DNA of 64,000 nt, from positions 248,001-312,000 of the forward strand of contig JACDOA010000002.1 of NCBI GenBank assembly GCA_017656335.1, written 5' to 3'. Within the stretch, counting starts at the first letter, position 1. Each line of letters begins with the position of its first letter. This DNA is from Thermosipho sp. (in: thermotogales). GTDB taxonomy: Bacteria; Thermotogota; Thermotogae; Thermotogales; Fervidobacteriaceae. Positions 27,603 through 35,927 of the stretch are shown here, one piece after another. The translations under genes were made by a program, and so were the position numbers. The notes under the pieces are model-generated. The model saw nothing but the letters and a program-made list of their open reading frames with translations, was not told where the DNA came from and made no database searches.

Positions 27603-27938
27603 TCATTTTCGATTGTCATAAACAATTTCTACATCATATTTTCGACCGTTAAAAAGCAATTCTAAATTCATTATTTTTCGCAGTGATAAAATTTTTTCGC
27701 CATTTTTATACATTGAAAAATTTTCTTCTGAAAGATGCGTGGATAACACTTTCAAATCGCTAGAGTTGTGATCAAAATTATAAAGATTTGCCCAAAAAAT
27801 ATTTTCGGCATATAATTGTACTAATTCTTTTTGTTTTATCTTTTCATAATAAATCTTTTGAGCAGAAATAGTAGGAAAAACAACCGAAATAGCTATACCA
27901 AGAATTAAAATAGCTATTAGAACTTCAATATAGTTAAT
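27603..27938 (-). CDS. Small pseudopilin-like membrane protein with probable ATT start
   Basis: A 111-aa frame not openable from ATG, GTG or TTG at its 5' end. Translated from ATT at 27938 it begins (M)NYIEVLIAILILGIAISVV, a hydrophobic helix with the ..IEVLIAILILG pattern of GspI/GspH-type pseudopilins, but without the Gly-Phe cleavage site. A perfect AAAGGAGG lies eight nt upstream and overlaps the hisS stop. The C-terminal 80 residues are soluble (LYAENIFWANLYNF, GRKYDVEIVYDNRK). It sits 17 nt after hisS and 24 nt before the ABC ATPase, inside the same run. The coding status is well supported; the start codon is the notable point. Confidence 0.7.
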   Translation of the reverse strand: MNYIEVLIAILILGIAISVVFPTISAQKIYYEKIKQKELVQLYAENIFWANLYNFDHNSSDLKVLSTHLSEENFSMYKNGEKILSLRKIMNLELLFNGRKYDVEIVYDNRK

Positions 27939-27955
27939 AAAGATTACCTCCTTTA

Positions 27956-29215
27956 TTAACTTTCTTCAAGCCATTCTTTAGCAGTACCAACAATGAAATC
28001 TCTTTCTATTTCAACTTGATCTCCTGTTTCAAGGTTTCTCAAAATAACAACGTCTCTTTCAAGTTCGTTTTCACCAACGATTATACATAACTTACATTTT
28101 AAGCGTGAAGCGTGTTTAAGTTGAGAGCTTAAACCTCGCTCCATAGTGTTAAAGACAACAGAAATACCATTTTCCCTCAACTCTTCAGAAATTTCAAGAG
28201 CAACTAATTTTGCCTTTTCACCTAAGTGAGCAACAAAAATCTCATTATTTTTAAAGTCTTCCACAGGTATATTTTCATTTTTTAAAGCAATAATTAATCT
28301 TTCAATTCCAACTGCAAACCCCAAAGAAGGAGTATCAGGACCACCAAGTTCTTTAACTAGCTTATCATATCTTCCTCCACCACCTACAGCACTTTGTGCA
28401 CCAAGTTTGCCATGGTGAATTTCAAAAATAATTCCGTTATAATAATCAAGGCCTCTTACTAATCTTGGATTTTCTTCAAACTTTATATCTAATTCTTTAA
28501 GAATTTCCTTGGTTTTTTCATAATGATTTTTACAATTCTCACACAGGTAATCAATTATTTTAGGTGCATTTTTTGCATATTCTACATCTACTTTACAGTC
28601 AAGAAGCCTTAAAACGTTTGTATTATATCTTTTTTTACAATCATCACAAACCTTGTCGAGAATATTTCCATAATATTCTTTTAAAGCTTCTCTATATTTT
28701 TTTCTATCTCTTTCGCAGCCGAGAGAGTTAATTATGATTTTATAATCAACTAATCCGAGGTTTTTAATAAATTTGTCAGCTATAATAATTGTCTCAATAT
28801 CTGCCATCGGAGAAGAAGAGCCTATTAATTCAATACCAAATTGGTGGAATTGTCTTTGTCTCCCAAGCTGAGGCCTTTCGTATCTAAACATAGGTCCAAT
28901 GTAAAAAAGGCGTTTTGGAAGGCCCGTGACAACCATTGAATTTTCAACAAAAGCTCTAATTGTAGGTGCTGTTCCTTCGGGTCTTAATGTTATGCTTCTT
29001 CCACCTTTATCTTCAAAAGTATACATTTCTTTTTGTACGATATCAGTATCTTTTCCAACACTTCTAACAAACAATTCAGTTTGTTCGAAAATGGGAGTTC
29101 TTATTTCAGAATAACCGTATAATCTTGCTGTTTCTCTAGCAATTTTTTCTATGTAATACCAGTATTTCATATCTTTTCCGTAAATATCTTCTGTTCCCTT
29201 TATTTTCTTGTACAC
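27956..29215 (-). CDS. hisS: Histidyl-tRNA synthetase
   Basis: A 419-aa class II aminoacyl-tRNA synthetase that charges tRNA-His. Motifs: KGTEDIYGKD at the start, EIRTPIFEQTELFVRSVG (motif 1 region), TLRPEGTAPTIRAF, FRYERPQLGRQRQFHQFGIELIG (motif 2; quoted in part), histidine-specific VRGLDYYNG and motif 3 GFAVGIERL. The C-terminal anticodon-binding domain is present. The GTG start at 29215 overlaps the upstream TPR gene by 16 nt. Certain assignment. Confidence 0.98.
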   Translation of the reverse strand: MYKKIKGTEDIYGKDMKYWYYIEKIARETARLYGYSEIRTPIFEQTELFVRSVGKDTDIVQKEMYTFEDKGGRSITLRPEGTAPTIRAFVENSMVVTGLPKRLFYIGPMFRYERPQLGRQRQFHQFGIELIGSSSPMADIETIIIADKFIKNLGLVDYKIIINSLGCERDRKKYREALKEYYGNILDKVCDDCKKRYNTNVLRLLDCKVDVEYAKNAPKIIDYLCENCKNHYEKTKEILKELDIKFEENPRLVRGLDYYNGIIFEIHHGKLGAQSAVGGGGRYDKLVKELGGPDTPSLGFAVGIERLIIALKNENIPVEDFKNNEIFVAHLGEKAKLVALEISEELRENGISVVFNTMERGLSSQLKHASRLKCKLCIIVGENELERDVVILRNLETGDQVEIERDFIVGTAKEWLEES

Positions 29216-29904
29216 TTCCTTTCCACCTCCAAAAGTCTTTCACTTGCAACTTGTTTCCCTTCTTCATTGATATATTTCCAAACAATTTCACCTTCAACTT
29301 CCAAGGCTTTTTGGTACATTTCAATAGCTTTTTGACAATTATGTATTTTTTCATAATATTTTCCTAATTCAACATAAGTATACACGTGATTGGGGTTTAA
29401 CTCAAGTGCTTTTAATAAGTGTTCTCTAGCACTAGATAAATTTCCAAATGGTGTTTCAAGATTTAGAATACCAACCAGCAAATGAGCCAAATATTCATCT
29501 GGCCCATATTGAACTGCCAAATTGGCATGATAAAAGATTTTTTTGTAGTAAATAAAAGCATAAAAAAGATTTTTTTGCACATAATGGCCATATACCATAG
29601 CAGCAGCATAATTAACTTTCCAGTAAGTGGGCGAAGATTCTAAAAGTTCTTCTACGTATTTTTTGGCAATTTCCTGATATTTATCTACATCACCTTTTCC
29701 CCAAAAAAAAAGATCAGTATATGCTAATACTACTTCACATTTAAAATCAATCGGAAGGGTTTTATACTCCAAAGAATTTATAATATTGATAACTTGATTT
29801 TGGTTTCTTTCTCCTACAGCAATTTGTAAATCAAGTTTAGTGAAGGAGAATGAAATAACTGAAAGTAATAAAAAATAATTAAAGAACAAATTTTTCAATC
29901 GCAA
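29200..29904 (-). CDS. TPR-repeat protein, exported or membrane-anchored
   Basis: A protein of about 234 aa. The TTG at 29904 lies eight nt after GGAGG and gives an N-terminal signal or anchor sequence (LKNLFFNYFLLLSVISF); the longer open frame upstream lies within the HAD gene and lacks a ribosome binding site. C-terminal tetratricopeptide repeats are clear: EHLLKALELNPNHVYTYVELGKYY and KAIEMYQKALEVEGEIVWKYI (quoted in part). Probably a periplasmic scaffold or assembly factor; no specific function can be named. It overlaps the HAD gene by 26 nt and hisS by 16 nt. Confidence 0.75.
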   Translation of the reverse strand: MRLKNLFFNYFLLLSVISFSFTKLDLQIAVGERNQNQVINIINSLEYKTLPIDFKCEVVLAYTDLFFWGKGDVDKYQEIAKKYVEELLESSPTYWKVNYAAAMVYGHYVQKNLFYAFIYYKKIFYHANLAVQYGPDEYLAHLLVGILNLETPFGNLSSAREHLLKALELNPNHVYTYVELGKYYEKIHNCQKAIEMYQKALEVEGEIVWKYINEEGKQVASERLLEVERKCTRK

Positions 29905-30700
29905 AACCAACTCCTCCATCATTATTTGAAAGAGAGACAAATTTTGCGAGGGATTTAACTTCATCAGGAGCATTACCCATTGCAACAGGAAATCCGACAA
30001 TTTTCATTATACCCATATCATTAAAATTATCCCCTAAAAACATTGTTTCTTCAGGTTTCACTTTGAAATAATTCAACAGGAAGTTTAATGCAGATTCTTT
30101 TGAGGCACCTTTTCCAAAAAACTCAAAAAAGGCTTCGCCTTTGTATACACTATTTTTTACGGGACTAAATTCATCAGAGCATTTTTTTCTCAATTGTTCG
30201 ATAATTTTTGTTATTTTTTCTTCGTTTCCAATTAATACAACTTCAGCAACAGAATCTTTAGTAATATATTTTAAAATATCATCCACGTATGTAAGTCGCC
30301 AGTTATTTTGTTCTAAGTATTTTGAATATTGGCCGGAATACCTTTTATCCATATACATATCTTTTTCAACTAAAAAGTCAGTGTATAAAATATAATTGAG
30401 TTGGTTTTTTCTTGCCAAAAAAATAAGTTCTTTTGCAATTTTTGCAGGTAAAGGAGATTCATATAAAATTTTATTTTCAAAGGGCATGTAAATAAAAGCA
30501 CCATTTTGCAAAATAACAGGAACATCTAAACCAAGTTCTTCTATATATCTTTTAGCCGAGAAATAATTTCTACCAGTTGCTATGCTAACATGAATACCTT
30601 TTGATATTGCCTTTTTTAGAGCCTCGACATTTCTCTCAGGGATATGTTTTTCATCGTTTAACAGTGTTCCATCTAAATCACTTAAAATTAGTTTAATCAA
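29879..30700 (-). CDS. Cof-type HAD-superfamily phosphatase
   Basis: A 273-aa HAD hydrolase of the Cof/IIB group, probably a sugar- or flavin-phosphate phosphatase. Motif I is LILSDLDGTLLND, motif II SIATGRN, and motif IV FLGDNFNDMGIM. The C2-type cap lies between. The TTG at 30700 follows GAGGTG by six nt and is preferred; a GTG at 30709 overlapping the upstream stop is the alternative. Substrate undetermined. Confidence 0.85.
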   Translation of the reverse strand: MIKLILSDLDGTLLNDEKHIPERNVEALKKAISKGIHVSIATGRNYFSAKRYIEELGLDVPVILQNGAFIYMPFENKILYESPLPAKIAKELIFLARKNQLNYILYTDFLVEKDMYMDKRYSGQYSKYLEQNNWRLTYVDDILKYITKDSVAEVVLIGNEEKITKIIEQLRKKCSDEFSPVKNSVYKGEAFFEFFGKGASKESALNFLLNYFKVKPEETMFLGDNFNDMGIMKIVGFPVAMGNAPDEVKSLAKFVSLSNNDGGVGFAIEKFVL

Positions 30701-30705
30701 TTTTC

Positions 30706-31785
30706 TCACCTCACTATTTCTACTTTTCCCATGTCTCCTATAACCAATCTTAATGCTTTTGGTTTCTTTTGGCTCTCAACAATTTGAACGTTTTTTCCAA
30801 TTAAAGATGAATCAATTGGATAAGGTAAATTAAGAAGTTTAACATTATCCATAATAATACTATTTTGAATTTCACAGTTTTCAACAATCACATTGTTTCC
30901 CAAAGAAGAATATGGTCCAATATACGAATCTTTAATTATACAATTATCACCTATTACGGCAGGTCCTCTGATGGTACTATTAATTATTTCTGAATTTTCC
31001 CCTATAAATACTCTTCCTTGAAGGTCGGAAGAAGGATCAATAACACCCTTAATTTCAGCTTTGATATAGTTATCGTCTAAAATCTTCCTGTTGGCTTCGA
31101 TTAAATCTTCAGGTTTTCCTGTATCCTTCCACCATCCATAGATAATATGTCCTTTTACTTTAAATTTTTCATTTATTAGATAACCAATGGCATCAGTAAT
31201 TTCCAGCTCGCCTCTCCAGGATGGTTTAATATTTTTAATTCCATCAAAAATAGTTTTTCTAAACAAATATAGGCCAATAATTGCAAGATTTGAAGGAGGT
31301 TCTTTTGGTTTTTCAATTACTTGAATTATTTCACCATTTTTAACAACGGCTATCCCAAATCTTGAAGGGTCTTTAACGGGAGAAAGAAGAATAGAAGCCT
31401 GTAATTCTTTGTTGTTTTTAAATTCTTCAACAAATGGGTTTATATCATCTAAAATGAGATTGTCTCCAAGATACATTAGAAAATCGTCATCTTTTATAAA
31501 ATCTCTGGCAATCCAAACTGCATGTGCAAGACCCTTGGGTTCTTCCTGAATAATATATTCTACTTTTAAACCGAATTTATTACCATTACCTATGGCAGTT
31601 TTAAAGTCATTAAAGTTTTCAGGATTAACCACAATCCCCACATTTTCAATACCTGCATTTTTGATTTTTTCAAGACTGTAGTAAATAACTGGTTTGTTAG
31701 CAATAGGTATTAAATGTTTAGCAATTGTAAATGTTAAAGGTCTTAATCTTGTTCCTTTTCCAGCACAAAGTATAAGAGCCTTCAT
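30706..31785 (-). CDS. Sugar-1-phosphate nucleotidyltransferase (glucose-1-phosphate thymidylyltransferase type)
   Basis: A 359-aa protein. The N-terminal nucleotidyltransferase domain has the signature LCAGKGTRLRPLTFTIAKHL (6-25), YLGDNLI near 104 and WWKDTGKPEDL. From about residue 240 a left-handed beta-helix hexapeptide region follows (VFIGENSEIINSTIRGPAVIG, quoted in part; NVIVENCEIQNSIIM). This long form (RffH/StrD-like) makes dTDP-glucose or a similar activated sugar for surface polysaccharide. ATG follows GGAGGGG. First gene of the run leading to hisS. No other dTDP-sugar genes are in the window. Confidence 0.88.
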   Translation of the reverse strand: MKALILCAGKGTRLRPLTFTIAKHLIPIANKPVIYYSLEKIKNAGIENVGIVVNPENFNDFKTAIGNGNKFGLKVEYIIQEEPKGLAHAVWIARDFIKDDDFLMYLGDNLILDDINPFVEEFKNNKELQASILLSPVKDPSRFGIAVVKNGEIIQVIEKPKEPPSNLAIIGLYLFRKTIFDGIKNIKPSWRGELEITDAIGYLINEKFKVKGHIIYGWWKDTGKPEDLIEANRKILDDNYIKAEIKGVIDPSSDLQGRVFIGENSEIINSTIRGPAVIGDNCIIKDSYIGPYSSLGNNVIVENCEIQNSIIMDNVKLLNLPYPIDSSLIGKNVQIVESQKKPKALRLVIGDMGKVEIVR

Positions 31786-32518
31786 TAACCCCCCTCCTTT
31801 TTTAAAAATATTTCAATTTGATTATAACATAAGAAAAATTTGATTTATAATTTTTTTGATTTTTTAATAAGATTTATAATAAATCTAAGTAAATCTATAA
31901 GATGGCTATAAAAACACTTTAAAGTTATTGAAAGAAACAGGAACAGTTCCAAAATAATAAGAAAATTACAAAAATTATGGCACAATAATTTATAACAAAA
32001 AAGATTAATGGTTCCAAATATTCTTATGTTGGTTTCAAAAATGTTATCAGAAACACCAAGTTTTCCAGGAACTACCATGAGAAGTGGATTTAAATTTTTA
32101 ATTTGTTTTTTAAAAAAGAATTTTTGAAAATCAAATCATGTTCAGAAAAATATATGAGAGGTTGTGTGGTTTTTTAAATGGAAATTATAATAATGAATAA
32201 GCTAAAATAAGACAATTTTTCCTATATTTTTTCCGCCTTTTTCAATTTAGAATAATTTAATCATATCATATAATATAGTTGATACGGTGAAAAAAGAATG
32301 AGTTTTCTGAGAAAGAAGGAGATGTATTGAAGGAAGATTTTGTAGAGCTGGAATTTAAAAACATTGTTCCGGTGGAGTACCGTTAATAAATTATTTTTTT
32401 ACTTGTTCAACTTTCGGAGGTAAGCTCAATGAAGAATCTTGATTTAAATCAAGAGATTAAGTTCTCTAAGATTGGAAGGATTAAAAAATGGAAAAATGGA
32501 GAAGTTATTAATAAAAAA
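31786..32518. other. Long noncoding region with decayed coding fragments
   Basis: About 730 nt without an intact gene. The plus strand carries short coding-like pieces: KKINGSKYSYVGFKNVIRN and FSRNYHEKWI (about 32002-32096), KEDFVELEFKNIVPVEYR ending near 32386, and a 33-codon frame at 32429-32530 with a perfect GGAGGT box that runs into the tRNA gene. These look like remnants of one or more lost genes. I do not recognise the parent family. Confidence 0.4.
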
Positions 32519-32595
32519 TGGTCGGGGTGACTGGACTTGAACCAGCGGCCTCTTGCGCCCCATGCAAGCGCGCTAGCCAACTGCGCTACACCCCG
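32519..32595 (-). tRNA. tRNA-Pro (anticodon GGG)
   Basis: A 77-nt cloverleaf: acceptor CGGGGTG/CACCCCG, discriminator A and encoded CCA; D-arm GCGC..GCGC; anticodon stem CTTGC/GCAAG around loop ATGGGGC, giving anticodon GGG; T-arm GCTGG-TTCAAGT-CCAGT with one G-U pair. A run of six T follows on the minus strand and can end transcription. Confidence 0.95.
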
Positions 32596-32607
32596 ACTGC
32601 AAATCTA

Positions 32608-32636
32608 ATTATATTATATTATAATTTAATTGTCAA
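32608..32636 (-). promoter_or_regulatory. Consensus promoter of tRNA-Pro
   Basis: TTGACA (32631-32636), exactly 17 nt, TATAAT (32608-32613) on the minus strand. Both boxes match the sigma-70 consensus perfectly, and the predicted transcript starts about five nt before the mature tRNA. Confidence 0.9.
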
Positions 32637-32670
32637 TATAAGGCGAATTGATTAAAGGAGGGAGGTATTT

Positions 32671-34209
32671 ATTAAAAAGATAAACTATGTATTTAGTTTT
32701 ACCATTGCACTTTTGATATTTTTGTTTTTGGCCTTCATATTCAATTGGGCTTTGAAGCCAAGAGGAGTAGAGATAAAAACCTTTAGGGTTATTGAAAATG
32801 AAGAAAAATTTGGAGAAGTCTTAACTGCACCTTTTGTTTTTGTGCTTAAAAAACCCACTTATGTTGTTTTAAAAACAAGTATTCCTCAAACAAGTGAAAA
32901 GACTTATTTATATTTACCTCAGGTTGATACATCATACTTTGAAATCTATGCTAATGAAAAATTGATTGGAACATATGGTTTTCCAAATAAAACGGCACAT
33001 ATTTGGTATCAACCACTTTTATATACAATTCCTGAAGGAACAAAAGAAATTAAGTTAAAAATTTGGGGGATATATGAGCTTGGAATAGAATTTATACCAT
33101 ATTTAATCGATGAAAGTCAAAAAACAAAATTTTTAGTTTTAGAGTTTTTAACAAATAAATTCCTCTTAATTTCAATTGGTAGTTTTGTAGCATTATCTAT
33201 AATTTTGCTAATGCTTTCTAGAAATGTTCATAATATTAAGAGGAAAAAGATCTATTTTAGTTTCTTTCTTGCCAGTGTTTTTGGGACGTTATGGTTATTT
33301 GACCTAGTTCCATTTCAAAGTATGGGAACAGTTTTTTCAATGCTTTTGTTAAGAAAAATTTTTGTCGCAAGTATATATTTTGGATTTGCTTTTTTGATAA
33401 GGGGAACAATGCTAGATATCACGGAAATTAAACCGTACCTTGGAAAAGCCTTATTATACATTGATTATTTTGCTGGTTTTTTAATGCTTTCTGTTCCCTC
33501 AATGTATTATTTGGAAATTTTTACAAATTATTTTTCAGTTGTTTTAATATTAAATTCGCTCTTTTTCTTGGCCTTATCATACAAATCGAAAATCATTGTA
33601 AATATATTAACTTCAACTTTATTTTTCTTAACGGTTTTAAATGATTCTACCACTTTGTTTTTAAACTACAGCAATGAATTCCTTTCTTCTTGCGGAGTAT
33701 TTGCTGTATTTTTAGGTTTTTCTTATACCGTAATTCGGGAGTATAGGTTTATGGTTAGAGAAATTAGATTAACGCATAAGAAAAGCTTAAAAGATAAATT
33801 AACAAGCGCTTTCAATAGAGGAATTATTGATTTAACAACTTTTTCGCCTAGCGATACAGTTGTTTTTGTCGATTTAAATGATTTAAAAACGATAAATGAC
33901 ACGTATGGTCATAAAAAAGGAGATGAAGTACTGGTTAATTTCGTAGAAAGTGTAAGAAAAAATATTAGATCAAACGATTTAATTATAAGAATGGGAGGAG
34001 ATGAGTTTTTAATAGTGTTAAGAAATTGTCCACTTGAAAAAGCTAAGGAAATAATGAAGAAAATATCAGAAAATTATGAAAAATCAAGTGATATTAAGCC
34101 GTCTTTTTCTTGGGGAATATCAAAATTTAAAAGTTCTTTCGAAGAAACGATAGAAGAAGTTGATAAAAAAATGTATGAAATGAAAAGTAAATTTAAGAGT
34201 AAAAAATAA
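32671..34209 (+). CDS. Membrane-bound GGDEF diguanylate cyclase with probable ATT start
   Basis: A 512-aa protein. From ATT at 32671 it begins (M)KKINYVFSFTIALLIFLFL, a basic-then-hydrophobic anchor; the first conventional start (TTG 32713) would remove the basic residues and part of that helix and has no ribosome binding site, while GGAGGGAGG precedes the ATT. Residues about 35-150 form an exported beta-rich sensor, followed by about seven to eight membrane helices (7TMR-DISM-like), then a GGDEF domain: LTSAFNRG, FVDLNDLKTINDTYGH, RMGGDEF (442-446) with an intact I-site RSND. Likely makes c-di-GMP in response to an external signal. A strong terminator follows. Confidence 0.87.
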   Translation: MKKINYVFSFTIALLIFLFLAFIFNWALKPRGVEIKTFRVIENEEKFGEVLTAPFVFVLKKPTYVVLKTSIPQTSEKTYLYLPQVDTSYFEIYANEKLIGTYGFPNKTAHIWYQPLLYTIPEGTKEIKLKIWGIYELGIEFIPYLIDESQKTKFLVLEFLTNKFLLISIGSFVALSIILLMLSRNVHNIKRKKIYFSFFLASVFGTLWLFDLVPFQSMGTVFSMLLLRKIFVASIYFGFAFLIRGTMLDITEIKPYLGKALLYIDYFAGFLMLSVPSMYYLEIFTNYFSVVLILNSLFFLALSYKSKIIVNILTSTLFFLTVLNDSTTLFLNYSNEFLSSCGVFAVFLGFSYTVIREYRFMVREIRLTHKKSLKDKLTSAFNRGIIDLTTFSPSDTVVFVDLNDLKTINDTYGHKKGDEVLVNFVESVRKNIRSNDLIIRMGGDEFLIVLRNCPLEKAKEIMKKISENYEKSSDIKPSFSWGISKFKSSFEETIEEVDKKMYEMKSKFKSKK

Positions 34210-34246
34210 AAAGCTTGGCTCATTTTTTGAGCCAAGCTTTTCTTTA
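34209..34246. terminator. Bidirectional terminator
   Basis: A 14-bp stem AAAAGCTTGGCTCA/TGAGCCAAGCTTTT (34209-34222 and 34228-34241) with a T5 loop lies between convergent genes. U-rich sequence follows on both strands. Confidence 0.88.
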
Positions 34247-34260
34247 TACCTTTTCAAGTT

Positions 34261-35196
34261 TTACTTTTGAGGTCTCCACATGAAGAGATTTTCTTTTCTA
34301 ACCTTGCTCTTTTCCTCTGGTGTTAATCCCCAATTATAATTATAAACAGCTCCTTCCCAGTCTCCATAAATGGGATTTGGTAATACAATAAACTTTGTTC
34401 CCCATTTATCCTTCATTTCATCTACAAGAGCATTTCTTTCTTGTGTTGCTTTGTGTCTGAATACTGATGAAAAGTCGTTTAAGTTGTCTCCAATGAGAAG
34501 AACAATCCTATAATTTTCAGCAACCATCTGTCTTCTTGGTTCTTTATCAGAAGTTGTAGATTTTGTCAAAACATGTTTTTCGTCAGCAAATGGAAAACCA
34601 AACATCTTAAGATTTTCAATTGTTGCCTGCTTTAGGCTGTCATTTCTATTGGTAATATAGAATACTTCTCCTCCTGTCTCTGCTACGTAATTTAAAAATT
34701 CAACTGCTCCAGGAATAGGAGTTGCAAGCTTGGCTTCACACCATTCAGACCAGCCTATAGGATAAGCATTGTTTGTATCGACTGTTCCAGCGTCGTATGG
34801 TGAATTATCAAGAACAGTTTCGTCCACATCAACAATTACTGCCCGAGGTTTTGTGGCTTCTTCTTTTAAATCCATGTCATAAAGAATTCTTGCAAAATTG
34901 TAGGCCTGATATGCAAGTGCTCTTGCTTCTCCGGCATTTTGATACCAAAGAGTGGCCATTACTAATTGTTCATTTAAATCTTTTTGTGTGTATGGAGGTG
35001 TTAGTCTTAATTTCTGTCCTACAATTATAAGATCGGGGTTTTCAAGGTTATTGTATTTTACTAATTCTTCGACTGTCACTCCATTTTCCTTTGCAATTTT
35101 GGATAGAGTATCTCCTTTTTGAACTATGTAATAATTTCCTGCAAGTAATATAGATACTGACAAAAGAATTACAAAAATAACTAAAAGTTTCTTCAC
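34261..35196 (-). CDS. LysM domain fused to class P4 (HAD) acid phosphatase
   Basis: A 311-aa exported protein. Signal peptide 1-19 (MKKLLVIFVILLSVSILLAG); LysM peptidoglycan-binding domain 22-66 (YIVQKGDTLSKIAKENGV, VGQKLRL); then an acid phosphatase domain of the lipoprotein e(P4)/class B group: RAVIVDVDETVLDNS with catalytic Asp123 and Asp125, YITNRND, and LLIGDNLNDF. P4 enzymes dephosphorylate nucleotides outside the membrane to allow nucleoside uptake. Here LysM would tether it to the cell wall instead of a lipid anchor. GTG start after GGGGGG. Confidence 0.88.
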   Translation of the reverse strand: MKKLLVIFVILLSVSILLAGNYYIVQKGDTLSKIAKENGVTVEELVKYNNLENPDLIIVGQKLRLTPPYTQKDLNEQLVMATLWYQNAGEARALAYQAYNFARILYDMDLKEEATKPRAVIVDVDETVLDNSPYDAGTVDTNNAYPIGWSEWCEAKLATPIPGAVEFLNYVAETGGEVFYITNRNDSLKQATIENLKMFGFPFADEKHVLTKSTTSDKEPRRQMVAENYRIVLLIGDNLNDFSSVFRHKATQERNALVDEMKDKWGTKFIVLPNPIYGDWEGAVYNYNWGLTPEEKSKVRKENLFMWRPQK

Positions 35197-35306
35197 AACA
35201 ATCCCCCCTTTCAGATAGTTATACGAAACAATTATATCATAATAACTACTTCTAAATTAAGAATAAAAAATAAAGAATATGACGATTAAATAACTCTAAG
35301 GGAAAA

Positions 35307-35927
35307 TTATGAGATTTTTTTACCACGAATGATATTTTCCCAAAGATGAGTTACGGAATCGCTTTTTGTTTCTATTTTAAAATTAACGTTATTAAGCATT
35401 AAATTCTTTCTATTTAGATGCAAAATTGCCGAAGATCTCATAACATCATAAATTATCCAGGTTTCTCTTGGAAGTTTTCTGGAAAAGTAGTTACTAAGAG
35501 GAAATATTACATTGTTGTAAGGTTTGATTTTTGCAAAAAATATATTGTTAACTTTTGAAAAAATGAGATTAGTTGAAAGATCAGAGATTTCGTAAAGTAC
35601 ATTTTTAACAATTTTTTGAAACATCATATTTATTTTGGAATTATAACCATTATTAATTCTATAAAAAATGTATGAGATTATAAAAGATTCAATGTTTTCA
35701 ATTTCAGATAGATAAGCGTAATATATATTTTGAAGTTCATCTTTACCGAGTTTTGAAGTGAGGTATTTTGTTATAAGTGGGATATTTAAATTTTTTATTT
35801 TTATAACAGGAAGTCCCGGCAAATTATTAAATTTGAATATATAGTCCGGTTTTATACCTTTTGTTATACAAAAATAAATCAATGAAATAAAACCAGAGAA
35901 AGAACCATCATAAGCTAGGAGTTTCAA
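35307..35927 (-). CDS. Radical-SAM-linked DNA metabolism protein (DUF4130/TIGR03915 type)
   Basis: A 206-aa protein starting LLAYDGSFSGFISLIYFC, the typical opening of the DUF4130 / TIGR03915 family of putative DNA metabolism proteins that are encoded beside a radical SAM partner. WIIYDVMRSSAIL near 155 and the C-terminal VTHLWENII fit the family. Its TTG start follows GGAGGT and overlaps the radical SAM gene by 20 nt. Family members are often also adjacent to or fused with a uracil-DNA glycosylase domain; none is present here. Function unproven. Confidence 0.72.
   Translation of the reverse strand: MKLLAYDGSFSGFISLIYFCITKGIKPDYIFKFNNLPGLPVIKIKNLNIPLITKYLTSKLGKDELQNIYYAYLSEIENIESFIISYIFYRINNGYNSKINMMFQKIVKNVLYEISDLSTNLIFSKVNNIFFAKIKPYNNVIFPLSNYFSRKLPRETWIIYDVMRSSAILHLNRKNLMLNNVNFKIETKSDSVTHLWENIIRGKKIS

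Noticed and set aside
31845-32078. 77-codon minus-strand frame upstream of the nucleotidyltransferase gene
   Set aside because: No ribosome binding site and Phe/Leu-rich low-complexity content; plus-strand fragments in the same place look more like protein.
32429-32530. 33-codon gene with perfect GGAGGT box
   Set aside because: It runs into the tRNA-Pro gene on the other strand and has no recognisable content; probably a leftover 5' end of a lost gene.
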